Source: Pseudomonas sp. CCI4.2 (GTDB lineage: Bacteria > Pseudomonadota > Gammaproteobacteria > Pseudomonadales > Pseudomonadaceae). Taken from it: DNA of 64,000 nt. The translations under genes and the position numbers were made by a program. The DNA is taken from positions 4,512,501 through 4,576,500 of the forward strand of contig NZ_CP133781.1 of NCBI RefSeq assembly GCF_034350045.1, written 5' to 3'. Position 1 is the stretch's first letter. Every line of letters starts with the position of its first letter. Under the pieces are notes generated by a model, which had not been told where the DNA came from, made no database searches, and was given only the letters and a program-made list of their open reading frames with translations. This document shows positions 36,218-44,652 of this stretch, piece by piece.

Positions 36218-36571
36218 TCACGTCGGTTTGTTATTAGTCAAATACGAGGCCGATAACTCAGCCATGGTCGTCGTCAAGCGTCTGATCGCGTCTTGGTCCT
36301 CTTTATGCAATGTCCGGAAGCTGCCGAGTACTTTTTCCTCGGCCAGACTGAGATTATCGACAGGAATCGGCGTAGCAGTACCTGTAAGCACAAACAGAAC
36401 GTCCACACCTCTGGCTGCAACAGCTGCAAGATAATCGGCTTTCGGGGCACGGTCGCCGCTTTCGTATTTCCCCTGAGCATTAGCTTCTACACCACCAATT
36501 TCACCAAATGCTCGCTGCGAGAGACCTAGGCGCTCTCGTTCTTTTCGCAATCTTGAACCAATTCCATTCAT
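36218..36571 (-). CDS. XRE-family HTH transcriptional regulator
   Basis: The 117-residue protein has a phage-repressor-like HTH at residues 5-60 (IGSRLRKERERLGLSQRAF and ANAQGKYESGDRAPKADYLAA) and a helical C-terminus with no peptidase domain. It is divergent from a second small DNA-binding protein with an 80-bp gap, a repressor/Cro-like arrangement. The region is AT-richer than its surroundings. No other phage genes are present. Confidence 0.75.
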   Translation of the reverse strand: MNGIGSRLRKERERLGLSQRAFGEIGGVEANAQGKYESGDRAPKADYLAAVAARGVDVLFVLTGTATPIPVDNLSLAEEKVLGSFRTLHKEDQDAIRRLTTTMAELSASYLTNNKPT

Positions 36572-36652
36572 TTGAATGCATAATCCTGCTGACCCTATCT
36601 GTACGAGGGGTAGAATCCATGAAAATTAAACTGATTTGAACGGTTTTGAACT

Positions 36653-36886
36653 ATGCCCGGAATACGTACCGCTGCACAAGCTAAGGCTTGGTTAGAACAA
36701 CAAGGAAAATCAGTCCAGGAGTTTGCCCGGGAGCACAGCATCGACCCGGCAACGACCTATCAAGTCTTGGCTGGACGAAAAAAAGGCAAGCGTGGTGAAT
36801 CGCACAAAGTCGCCGTTTTGCTGGGGATGAAGATTGGAAGTATTCCGGCCGATAAAGAATTGGGCGTTGCGCCGTTGGCGGAATGA
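36653..36886 (+). CDS. Small HTH DNA-binding protein
   Basis: The 77-residue protein has an HTH-like region: AAQAKAWLEQQGKSVQEFA, EHSIDPATTYQVLAGRKKGKRG and SHKVAVLLGMKIG. This is the pattern of small phage-type Cro/gp16-like DNA-binding proteins. It is divergent from the XRE regulator at 36218-36571 and probably cross-regulated through the gap between them. Confidence 0.65.
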   Translation: MPGIRTAAQAKAWLEQQGKSVQEFAREHSIDPATTYQVLAGRKKGKRGESHKVAVLLGMKIGSIPADKELGVAPLAE

Positions 36887-37042
36887 AGGTGTTTGTGTCT
36901 CTGCGGGAATGCAACGGGTGCGCTTACCGAATGATTTCACCCAATCACGTCGGGTGCACATTGAGGCACATGCCGGTCAGCCAGAGTGAATCTGTGCGGC
37001 CATTGCCACCGATCCGCTTCGTTGGCGTTCACGAACACAGCC

Positions 37043-37477
37043 TCAATCCTTGAGAATGCACTCCATCCAGAACAATTCATCGTCTTCACGGATCACTGCG
37101 TAGCCTTGCCGTTGGTATAACTGAGTCGCAGGATTACTTTTAAACACCTTCAATCGGATGTTTCTGAAACCTTGCTCCCTGGCGATCATCGCAATTTGAT
37201 CCATGACCCAAGCGCCAACCCCCTCGCCGCGATAGGGTTCGCACAGCTGCACATCCCGCAAATACAGATAACCCGTCTCTGGACTGACGCTAAAATAACC
37301 AATCTGTTTGTCAGCCTTGACGATGACGGAGCTGTTTCTAAACACCCATTCAGCATCGAATAATTGCCCCTGCCAGACGCGTTCATATTCGGTGTAATAG
37401 CGGCGCATATTTACGCGGGTCAATTCACGGGCGAAATCCATGTCGGCAAGGGTTGCCAAACGCAGTCTCAGGTCCAT
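37043..37477 (-). CDS. GNAT family N-acetyltransferase
   Basis: The 144-residue protein fills one GNAT domain. The acetyl-CoA loop is LCEPYRGEGVGAWVMDQI near residue 80 (R/QxxGxG/A), followed by IRLKVFKSNPATQLYQRQGYAVI, the usual final strands. The acceptor substrate cannot be predicted. It lies 22 bp downstream of the nitrilase-family gene in the same direction. Confidence 0.82.
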   Translation of the reverse strand: MDLRLRLATLADMDFARELTRVNMRRYYTEYERVWQGQLFDAEWVFRNSSVIVKADKQIGYFSVSPETGYLYLRDVQLCEPYRGEGVGAWVMDQIAMIAREQGFRNIRLKVFKSNPATQLYQRQGYAVIREDDELFWMECILKD

Positions 37478-37499
37478 GTCTCCTTACCTCCGTGGGCGA

Positions 37500-38255
37500 T
37501 CAAGCCATTACCGGAACAACGCTGGTTGCCCATTTATTTCCATTGTGGCGCGCGACCACCAGCAAATCGCCCGGACCGTCGGCGACCCCTACCCACATGC
37601 CGTCCTCTGACCAAAAGGCGCTGCGGCCCGCCGACTCCCAGCCTCCGGTCGCGCCACCGTGGTTGGCCATTAGCACCGCCATCCCGTGTTCAGCAGCGTA
37701 ACCCGCCAACAATTGAGTATCCGCAACGTAGCCGCCGTCGGTGATTAGCACGCTGGCGGCATACACCGTGGCACCCGATTGCGCAGCTGCGCTCGCGTGG
37801 CTGGCATGGGTGAAGTCTGCACACACCGCCAGGACGATGTGGTCGGTGCCAATTTGCACGCTTTCACCGCCCTCGCCCGGGCTAAACACCAGCTCTTCAC
37901 CCGCATGCAGATGCTGTTTGCTGTAGACACCTACCTCAGCGGCAACGCCCAGCACCAGCGCCGCGATCAGTACGTCAGGGCTGCCCGAACGACGAATCGG
38001 CGCACCGACCACCGTCACCATTCCACTGTCCCGCGCCAGTTCGTGCAGAGGCCGCAGGCGCGCATCGGCTGGATCGATGGCCAGTTCATGGGCCAAGCCT
38101 CGCTCGTAACCGGTCAGCGACAGTTCGGGAAACAACAGAAATTCCACTCCCTGCGCTATCGCTGCCCGCATAAAAACCAAATGACGCAGGATGTTGGCGT
38201 CGATATCCCCTGCGACAGAAACCGATTGAGCGGCTGCAACGACACTTGTACCCAC
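37500..38255 (-). CDS. Carbon-nitrogen hydrolase (nitrilase superfamily)
   Basis: The 251-residue protein carries the catalytic triad of the superfamily: Glu in LLFPELSLTGYE near residue 45, Lys in VYSKQHLHAGEE near residue 118 and Cys in AVCADFTHASHA near residue 150. Such enzymes cleave amide or nitrile C-N bonds. The specific substrate is unknown. It is divergent from the aromatic leader-peptide region and precedes a GNAT acetyltransferase. Confidence 0.83.
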   Translation of the reverse strand: MGTSVVAAAQSVSVAGDIDANILRHLVFMRAAIAQGVEFLLFPELSLTGYERGLAHELAIDPADARLRPLHELARDSGMVTVVGAPIRRSGSPDVLIAALVLGVAAEVGVYSKQHLHAGEELVFSPGEGGESVQIGTDHIVLAVCADFTHASHASAAAQSGATVYAASVLITDGGYVADTQLLAGYAAEHGMAVLMANHGGATGGWESAGRSAFWSEDGMWVGVADGPGDLLVVARHNGNKWATSVVPVMA

Positions 38256-38442
38256 GATGATGCTCCCTGATTAAAATCTTCCGGCCTGTTTAGCGTGCAT
38301 TGGATGACATCACGCTGAACCCTCGAGTGCAATTCGGATGTGCGCCTGGCGACCGACACACTCAATCGCACCGATGCGATTTTCTAATTGAACAGCAGCG
38401 TGCGCCTGCAGTAAGCTCGGCCCCATCAAACGGAGAAAGACC

Positions 38443-38580
38443 ATGTTGCACTCCCACTCATCTCAGTCACCTCACACTGCCAGCGTTCAGCGCTCGGTAG
38501 AGGTCGTGTCTGCGGTGAATGAAGCGAACGCGCACGCTGCACCGTCTTATTTTTATTTTGGGTATTGGTTTAGCCACTAG
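38443..38580 (+). CDS. Leader peptide for attenuation of the DAHP synthase gene (Tyr/Phe/Trp run)
   Basis: A GGAG site 7 bp upstream starts a 45-residue peptide whose end reads PSYFYFGYWFSH: three Tyr, three Phe and one Trp codon within eight positions, just before the stop. An intrinsic terminator follows 60 bp later and a DAHP synthase gene after that. This is the layout of amino-acid attenuation: ribosomes stalled on Tyr/Phe codons would favour an antiterminator. A candidate promoter (TTGAAC at 38388, TAAGCT at 38412) lies upstream. The control amino acid, Phe or Tyr, cannot be separated by sequence alone. Confidence 0.85.
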   Translation: MLHSHSSQSPHTASVQRSVEVVSAVNEANAHAAPSYFYFGYWFSH

Positions 38581-38639
38581 CGCGCCTGATACCCACACGG
38601 CGCCCACATTAACGGGGACGCCAACCAGAGAATTCTCTA

Positions 38640-38676
38640 CCCCCGGTCGGCAACCTGATCGGGGGTTTTGTTTTTT
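38640..38676 (+). terminator. Attenuator terminator
   Basis: CCCCCGGT pairs with ATCGGGGG (one G-U pair) across a 13-base loop, followed by TTTTGTTTTTT. Upstream AACGGGGACG can pair with part of the left arm, so an alternative antiterminator is plausible. Confidence 0.85.
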
Positions 38677-38723
38677 CAGGCCCTGAACATCCGAACTGTA
38701 TTGAATTGAATCGAGGAATCGAC

Positions 38724-38876
38724 ATGAATTACGCCACTGGTTACCGCAACGACACCGACTTCGCCTGGCGATTTAGCAGCCTCCGCTCGGGACAGCCTGC
38801 CGCCTCCGACCGGTCACTTTCGGGTGGCAAGCCAACACTGAAGGCCAGCACGGCCAATTGTCGAACACCCCAATAG
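38724..38876 (+). CDS. Possible 50-residue ORF between the attenuator and DAHP synthase
   Basis: An ATG at 38724 has GAGGA 6 bp upstream and opens a 50-codon frame beginning MNYATGYRNDTDFAWRFSS, ending 44 bp before the DAHP synthase start. Its first part is also rich in aromatic codons (Tyr3, Tyr7, Phe13, Trp15, Phe17). No family is recognised. It may be a second short translated leader or a chance frame. Confidence 0.4.
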   Translation: MNYATGYRNDTDFAWRFSSLRSGQPAASDRSLSGGKPTLKASTANCRTPQ

Positions 38877-38920
38877 GGCGTCGAGCGCGATAAACCCGCG
38901 CCCGCCCAGGAAGCCAGCAC

Positions 38921-40009
38921 ATGAACTCATCCGTCGCGGTAAACATCCTGTCCGAGCTGATGTCACAGCCAATGACGTTGATCGACAGCGCCCCAGCCCC
39001 ACAACGCTTGCCCGGCACCCTGCAACTCAAGCAGCAGGTACCACTCGATACAGCGCTTAGCAATCAAGTTACCGCCCACCGCCACGCAATACGCGCCATT
39101 CTCAACGGCGAAGACTCTCGTTTGCTGGTCGTCGTCGGTCCGTGTTCGATCCACGACCCGCGCTCCGCCCTCGAATACGCCGAACGATTGGCGGCACTGG
39201 CCGCAGACGTCAGTGACCAATTGTTGCTGGTGATGCGCGCTTACGTCGAAAAGCCCCGCACAACGGTCGGCTGGAAGGGCCTGGCGTACGACCCACGGCT
39301 CGATGGCAGCGATGACATGGCCGCTGGCCTGACTCTGTCCCGCGAACTGATGCGTGAAATGCTCCGGCTGGGACTGCCCATCGCCACCGAAATCCTGCAA
39401 CCCATGGCGGCGGGCTATTTCGATGACGTGTTGAGTTGGGTGGCCATTGGTGCCCGCACCACTGAGTCGCAAATTCACCGGGAAATGGCCAGCGGCTTGC
39501 CCATGCCCGTTGGATTCAAGAACGGCACCGACGGTGGCGTCACCGTTGCCACCGATGCCATGCGTTCGGCAGCCCACCCTCACCGGCACTTCGGTATGGA
39601 CCGGCAGGGTCACCCGGCGATCATCGAAACTCAAGGCAACCAGGACACCCACGTGGTGCTGCGCGGTGGCCATAGCGGTCCGAACTACGACAGCCAAAGC
39701 GTGGCCACGGTACGCGCCAGTCTGGAGAAAGTCGGCATCGCCGCGCGGATCATGGTCGATTGCAGCCATGCCAACAGTGGCAAAAACCCGCTACGCCAGC
39801 CCGCCGTGTTCAACGAGGTGCTTGAGCAACGCTTGCAGGGCGATCGCTCGCTGGTCGGCATGATGCTCGAGAGCCACTTGTTCGATGGTTGCCAGCCGCT
39901 GAGCGACGCGCTGAAATACGGCGTTTCAGTCACTGATGGCTGCCTGGGCTGGGACGCCAGCGCACAGCTGTTGCGCGATGCAGCCAATGCTTTGCGCCAG
40001 CAACGTTGA
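38921..40009 (+). CDS. aroF: 3-deoxy-7-phosphoheptulonate (DAHP) synthase, class I
   Basis: The first enzyme of the shikimate pathway joins phosphoenolpyruvate and erythrose 4-phosphate. The 362-residue protein has the class I AroFGH pattern: VVVGPCSIHDPRSALEYAERL near residue 68, MRAYVEKPRTTVGWKGL, GARTTESQIHREMASGL, GFKNGTDGGV and the metal-binding DCSHANSGK. It belongs to the feedback-regulated E. coli-like type. Expression is probably controlled by the leader peptide and terminator upstream. The symbol aroF is used generically; which aromatic amino acid inhibits it is not determined. Confidence 0.93.
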   Translation: MNSSVAVNILSELMSQPMTLIDSAPAPQRLPGTLQLKQQVPLDTALSNQVTAHRHAIRAILNGEDSRLLVVVGPCSIHDPRSALEYAERLAALAADVSDQLLLVMRAYVEKPRTTVGWKGLAYDPRLDGSDDMAAGLTLSRELMREMLRLGLPIATEILQPMAAGYFDDVLSWVAIGARTTESQIHREMASGLPMPVGFKNGTDGGVTVATDAMRSAAHPHRHFGMDRQGHPAIIETQGNQDTHVVLRGGHSGPNYDSQSVATVRASLEKVGIAARIMVDCSHANSGKNPLRQPAVFNEVLEQRLQGDRSLVGMMLESHLFDGCQPLSDALKYGVSVTDGCLGWDASAQLLRDAANALRQQR

Positions 40010-40120
40010 ACCGTCGAGCGTCTAACCTTGCATGACCACCTAGGAGTCAGGCGGAACTTTCGCGGGAATTGCCGTCCTTAATCCGGTAGGCTTTCCCTTT
40101 TTTTGATAGGAGTAATTACC

Positions 40121-40402
40121 ATGGCTAAAGCCACTGCCCGCCACATCCTCGTTGCCAGCGAAGAAAAGTGCATCGAACTGAAAAGCCAAATTGAGGGCGG
40201 CGCTGATTTCGCCGAAGTCGCCAAAGCGAACTCGAGCTGCCCATCCAGCCGTCAAGGTGGTGACCTGGGTTCATTCGGTCCAGGCCAGATGGTCAAGGAA
40301 TTTGACACCGTGGTCTTCAGCGCGCCAGTCAACGTCGTCCAAGGCCCAGTAAAAACCCAGTTCGGTTATCACCTGCTGGAAGTGACCAGCCGCCAGGACT
40401 AA
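40121..40402 (+). CDS. ppiC: Parvulin-type peptidyl-prolyl isomerase
   Basis: The 93-residue protein is a single parvulin domain without signal peptide: ARHILVASEEKCIEL, DFAEVAKANSSCPSSRQGGDLGSFGPGQMV, and FGYHLLEV. It catalyses cis-trans isomerisation of peptidyl-proline bonds in the cytoplasm. TAGGAG lies 8 bp before the ATG at 40121. A strong terminator follows. A second parvulin gene with the same layout is at 53604-53879. Confidence 0.92.
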   Translation: MAKATARHILVASEEKCIELKSQIEGGADFAEVAKANSSCPSSRQGGDLGSFGPGQMVKEFDTVVFSAPVNVVQGPVKTQFGYHLLEVTSRQD

Positions 40403-40421
40403 CAGTCTCGCGTTTGGCTCA

Positions 40422-40450
40422 ACGGCCCGTCTGTCAGACGGGCCGTTTTC
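40422..40450 (+). terminator. Intrinsic terminator after ppiC
   Basis: ACGGCCCGTCTG pairs with CAGACGGGCCGT almost without loop, followed by TTTTC. The remaining 240 bp before yejA show no gene. Confidence 0.85.
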
Positions 40451-40689
40451 ATGTGCACCACCCGCTCGTCGCTGTAAAACCCTTCGAAAACTGCGTCATT
40501 CGGGCCATTCGTGCCTCCGAACGTAAAAACCGATTGTGCAACTTCATGTGTCGATGCATGGTTAGCCCCGCTGCTTGCACGATGTCATATCCCTAAGAAG
40601 CAGCCATGAATCAGTAGGTTTCTGCACCGTCTTGGTTTTTCACCCTTAACCCTGATATTCGCTTGCGGACGTCAGTCAGGATTCAAGCA

Positions 40690-42558
40690 ATGCGTTTTGT
40701 TTTTTCATCGTTGATCGTCGCATCGCTAGCCTTGATTTCTGGCTTTCAGCCCTTGGCCGCCGCCCCAGAACATGCCCTGACTGTTTACGGCGAGTCACCT
40801 AAATACCCTGCCAACTTCACCCATTTCGACTACGTCAATCCCGACGCACCCAAAGGCGGCAGCATGCGTCGCTCGGCGCTGGAGATCGGTCAGTTTGACC
40901 ACATGTTGCCGTACATCGACAAAGGCACCGGTGTTGCACAACTCAGTGGCCTGCTCTATTCGCCCCTCGCGGTTCGCTCGCTGGATGAGCCTTTCACGGT
41001 GTACGGCTTGGTCGCACAGAGCATGGAGCGCAGCAAAGACGGGTTATCGCTGCGCTTTGTCCTCAACCCCAAAGCACGCTTTGCCGATGGCGTGCCCATC
41101 ACCGCCGAGGACGTGCGTTACACCTACGACCTGTTGATGACCCAAGGCAGCTTGCAATACCGAACGGAATTCGAAGACGTGACCCACGTCGAGGTCGAGT
41201 CCCCTACTCAAATCCGCTTCGATTTCAAAAACAACGAGAACCGCACCCTGCCGCTTGACCTGGCCTCGCTGCCAGTATTTCCCGAGCATTGGTGGAAGAC
41301 TCGCGACTTTGCCAACGGCGGTGGCTTCGAAATCCCGCTGGGCAGCGGCCCTTACAAAGTGAGCAAGGTTGATGCCGGACGCAGCATCACCTTTGAGCGC
41401 GATCCGAACTGGTGGGGCAAGGACCTGCCCGTAAATCGCGGGTTTTATAACTTCGATCACTTCAGCGTCGAGTATTTTGGCGACACCGACGTCGCACGCC
41501 AGGTATTGCGTGGCGGCGCGTATGACTACAATCGGGAGTTCTCGGCGACCAGCTATTCCATCGGCTATGAAAGCCCGGCCCTGACCGATGGACGCTTGCA
41601 AAAAGCCCAACTGGCCCAGGGCGCGGTTCAGAGTTCACAGGGCTACATCTTCAACCTGGATCGCCCGATGTTCAAAGATCGGCGGGTTCGTGAAGCGCTG
41701 GCGATGCTCTGGGACTTTGAATGGAGCAACCGGCAGATGATGCACAACGTGTATGTGCGTCAAAACAGTTACTTCTCCAACAGCGCGCTCGCCGCCGACC
41801 AACTGCCCACTGAAGATGAGCTGAAAATCCTCGAGCCGCTGCGCGGAGAGGTTGCGCCGCAAGTGTTTACCCAAGTGTTTCATACGCCAAAAACCGATGG
41901 CACCGGCTTCATTCGCGACAAACAATTGCAGGCCCTGCACTTGCTTGAGGAGGCAGGCTGGATGCCTAAAGGCGACCATTTGGTGAATGCCGCAGGCGAG
42001 CCGTTGACCTTCACGTTCCTCAATGCTCAAGCGGGCATCGAACGGCTACTGCTGCCTTACAAACGTAACCTGGCGCAAATCGGCATCACCTTCGACATTC
42101 GCCGCATCGATGCCGCCCAGTACCTCAATCGGGTGATGGCGCGGGACTACGACATGATCGTTACCGGCTACCCGGTATCAACCTCCCCAGGGCTAGAGCT
42201 GTACAACTGTTTTGGCTCCAAAAGCGCCAAAGACTCCGGCTCGAACAACTACATGGTGTTGCAGGATCCGGCCGTCGACAGCTTGATCACCGGACTGGTA
42301 AAAGCCGGCGACAAAGCGACCATGGTCAACTACGCCCACGCGTTGGATCGGGTGCTGCAATGGGGTTACTACTGGATTCCCAATTTCTACCCGCCCGGCT
42401 CGTCCACGGTGTGGTGGAACCGCTTCGGTATTCCGAAAGTCCAGGCCGCCAACGGTGAAGCCATCGAAACCTGGTGGGAAATCAGCCCCACTCCATTGAC
42501 CAACGAGCAGTTCGCGGAAAAACGCGGTGCATCGGCCAATCCCGCAGAGGTGCATTGA
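40690..42558 (+). CDS. yejA: Peptide ABC transporter substrate-binding protein (YejA type)
   Basis: The 622-residue protein has a Sec signal peptide (cleavage after PLAAA near residue 25) and a family-5 solute-binding fold: YPANFTHFDYVNPDAPKGG, LGSGPYKVSKVDAGRSITFERDPNWWGKDLP and GYIFNLDRPMFKDRRVREAL. It captures oligopeptides, in E. coli including microcin C. I chose the ATG at 40690 because AGGA precedes it and the signal peptide then starts normally. It is the first gene of yejABEF. Confidence 0.88.
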   Translation: MRFVFSSLIVASLALISGFQPLAAAPEHALTVYGESPKYPANFTHFDYVNPDAPKGGSMRRSALEIGQFDHMLPYIDKGTGVAQLSGLLYSPLAVRSLDEPFTVYGLVAQSMERSKDGLSLRFVLNPKARFADGVPITAEDVRYTYDLLMTQGSLQYRTEFEDVTHVEVESPTQIRFDFKNNENRTLPLDLASLPVFPEHWWKTRDFANGGGFEIPLGSGPYKVSKVDAGRSITFERDPNWWGKDLPVNRGFYNFDHFSVEYFGDTDVARQVLRGGAYDYNREFSATSYSIGYESPALTDGRLQKAQLAQGAVQSSQGYIFNLDRPMFKDRRVREALAMLWDFEWSNRQMMHNVYVRQNSYFSNSALAADQLPTEDELKILEPLRGEVAPQVFTQVFHTPKTDGTGFIRDKQLQALHLLEEAGWMPKGDHLVNAAGEPLTFTFLNAQAGIERLLLPYKRNLAQIGITFDIRRIDAAQYLNRVMARDYDMIVTGYPVSTSPGLELYNCFGSKSAKDSGSNNYMVLQDPAVDSLITGLVKAGDKATMVNYAHALDRVLQWGYYWIPNFYPPGSSTVWWNRFGIPKVQAANGEAIETWWEISPTPLTNEQFAEKRGASANPAEVH

Positions 42559-43629
42559 ATGCTCGGTTATCTACTGCGAAGACTGCTGCTGATTATCCCC
42601 ACGTTGATTTGCATCCTGCTGGTTAACTTTTTCATCGTCCAAGCCGCGCCGGGAGGGCCGGTTGAGCAAGCGATTGCCCGCCTGCAAGGCATCGGCTCAG
42701 CCAGCACGGTGGGCGGCGCGCCGGCTGAATCCCATAGCGGCAGCACCGTTTCCCGTGCCAGCCGGGGTCTCGATCCAAAGCTGCTCAAGGAAATCGAACA
42801 CCAATACGGCTTCGACAAACCGCTGCACGAGCGCCTTTGGCTGATGCTGAAAAATTACGCGCAACTGGATTTCGGCAATAGCTTCTTTCGCGGGGCAAAA
42901 GTCACCGACTTGATCCTGCAAAAAATGCCGGTGTCAATTTCCCTTGGCCTGTGGGCGACGCTGATTACCTACCTGATCTCAATCCCCCTTGGGATACGCA
43001 AAGCCGTCAAACACGGCAGCCATTTCGACATCTGGAGCAGCACGGCGATCATCATTGGTTACGCCATGCCGGCCTTTCTGTTCGCGATGTTACTGGTGGT
43101 GGTTTTTGCCGGCGGCACATCGCTGAACTGGTTCCCAGTGCGCGGGCTGGTGTCAGAGAACTTTGAACAACTGTCGACCGTGGGCAAAATTGCCGACTAC
43201 TTCTGGCACCTGGTGCTGCCGGTGCTGTCATTGGTGATTGGCGGGTTCGCGACGCTGACCATCCTGACCAAAAACTCATTCCTCAATGAAATTACTCGCC
43301 AGTACGTGGTGACGGCCAGAGCCAAAGGCGTCAGCGAAAAACGTGTGCTGTACGGCCATGTGTTTCGCAATGCCATGTTGCTGGTGGTGGCCGGGATTCC
43401 ACAGGCGTTCATCAGCGTGTTCTTCGCTGGCTCGCTGTTGATCGAAGTGATTTTCTCCCTGGATGGCCTCGGTCGCATGAGCTACGAAGCGGCAGTTTCC
43501 CGGGACTATCCGGTGGTGTTTGGCTCGCTGTTCATTTTCACGCTCTTTGGCCTGCTGATAAAACTGGTCGGCGACGTGTGCTACACGCTGGTCGATCCTC
43601 GAATTGATTTCAGCGCGAGGAACGCCTGA
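42559..43629 (+). CDS. yejB: Peptide ABC transporter permease YejB
   Basis: The 356-residue protein is a binding-protein-dependent permease with about six membrane segments. The EAA loop appears as YVVTARAKGVSEKRVLYGHVFRNAML near residue 250. Its ATG directly abuts the yejA stop (TGA-ATG). It forms the inner-membrane pore with YejE. Confidence 0.92.
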   Translation: MLGYLLRRLLLIIPTLICILLVNFFIVQAAPGGPVEQAIARLQGIGSASTVGGAPAESHSGSTVSRASRGLDPKLLKEIEHQYGFDKPLHERLWLMLKNYAQLDFGNSFFRGAKVTDLILQKMPVSISLGLWATLITYLISIPLGIRKAVKHGSHFDIWSSTAIIIGYAMPAFLFAMLLVVVFAGGTSLNWFPVRGLVSENFEQLSTVGKIADYFWHLVLPVLSLVIGGFATLTILTKNSFLNEITRQYVVTARAKGVSEKRVLYGHVFRNAMLLVVAGIPQAFISVFFAGSLLIEVIFSLDGLGRMSYEAAVSRDYPVVFGSLFIFTLFGLLIKLVGDVCYTLVDPRIDFSARNA

Positions 43630-44651
43630 TGTTCAGACTTTCTCCGTTAGGTCGTCGGCGCTTCGAACGCTTCCGAGATAACCGCCGCGGCTGGTGGTCG
43701 CTGTGGCTGTTTTGCGCCCTGTTCTTGTTAAGCCTGGGCGGCGAACTGATCGCTAACGACAAACCGCTGGTGCTGAGTTATCAGCACTCGTTGTACTTCC
43801 CAGCGTTCAAGCGCTACACCGAGCAGGAATTTGGCGGTCAACTGCCTTTCCAACCCGACTACCGCAGCGACTACGTGCGCAAACTGATTACTCACGACGG
43901 CGGCTGGATGCTGTTTCCACCCATTCCGTTCAGCGATGACACGCCGAACTACGACTTGGCGAAACCCTCACCCAGCCCGCCCACTACGACCAATTGGCTC
44001 GGCACCGACGATCAGGCCCGCGATGTACTGGCACGGGTGATTTTCGGCGCACGGGTATCGATTCTGTTTGCCCTGGCCTTGACGTTCATCAGTGCGCTGA
44101 TCGGCATCGCGGCTGGCGCGCTGCAAGGCTATTACGGCGGCTGGGTTGACTTGATTGGCCAGCGTTTGCTGGAGGTCTGGTCCGGGTTGCCGGTGCTGTA
44201 CCTGCTGATCATCCTGTCGGGCTTCGTCGAGCCGAATTTCTGGTGGCTGCTGGGGATCATGGCGCTGTTTTCATGGCTCGCGCTGGTGGACGTGGTGCGC
44301 GCCGAGTTCTTACGTGGGCGTAACCTGGAGTACGTCAAAGCCGCCCGAGCCTTGGGCCTCAGTGACCGTAAGGTGATCATGCGGCACATTTTGCCCAACG
44401 CCATGAACGCGACCTTGAGTTACTTGCCGTTCATTTTGACCGGCGCCATTTCGACCCTGACCGCGTTGGACTTCCTCGGTTTCGGCATGCCCGCGGGCAG
44501 CGCCTCATTGGGCGAACTGATCGGCCAGGGCAAGCAGAATCTACAGGCGCCATGGCTGGGGTTGACGGCGTTTTTTACCTTGGCATTGATCCTGTCGCTG
44601 CTGGTATTCATTGGTGAGGCGCTGCGCGATGCTTTCGACCCGAGGTCTTGA
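43629..44651 (+). CDS. yejE: Peptide ABC transporter permease YejE
   Basis: The 340-residue permease has an N-terminal membrane segment, a large periplasmic insert (SYQHSLYFPAFKRYTEQEFGG) and the domain opened by NWLGTDDQARDVLARVIFGAR near residue 118, typical of the DppC/YejE group. The EAA loop is YVKAARALGLSDRKVIMRH. Its start shares one base with the yejB stop. Confidence 0.92.
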   Translation: MFRLSPLGRRRFERFRDNRRGWWSLWLFCALFLLSLGGELIANDKPLVLSYQHSLYFPAFKRYTEQEFGGQLPFQPDYRSDYVRKLITHDGGWMLFPPIPFSDDTPNYDLAKPSPSPPTTTNWLGTDDQARDVLARVIFGARVSILFALALTFISALIGIAAGALQGYYGGWVDLIGQRLLEVWSGLPVLYLLIILSGFVEPNFWWLLGIMALFSWLALVDVVRAEFLRGRNLEYVKAARALGLSDRKVIMRHILPNAMNATLSYLPFILTGAISTLTALDFLGFGMPAGSASLGELIGQGKQNLQAPWLGLTAFFTLALILSLLVFIGEALRDAFDPRS

Positions 44652-44652
44652 T

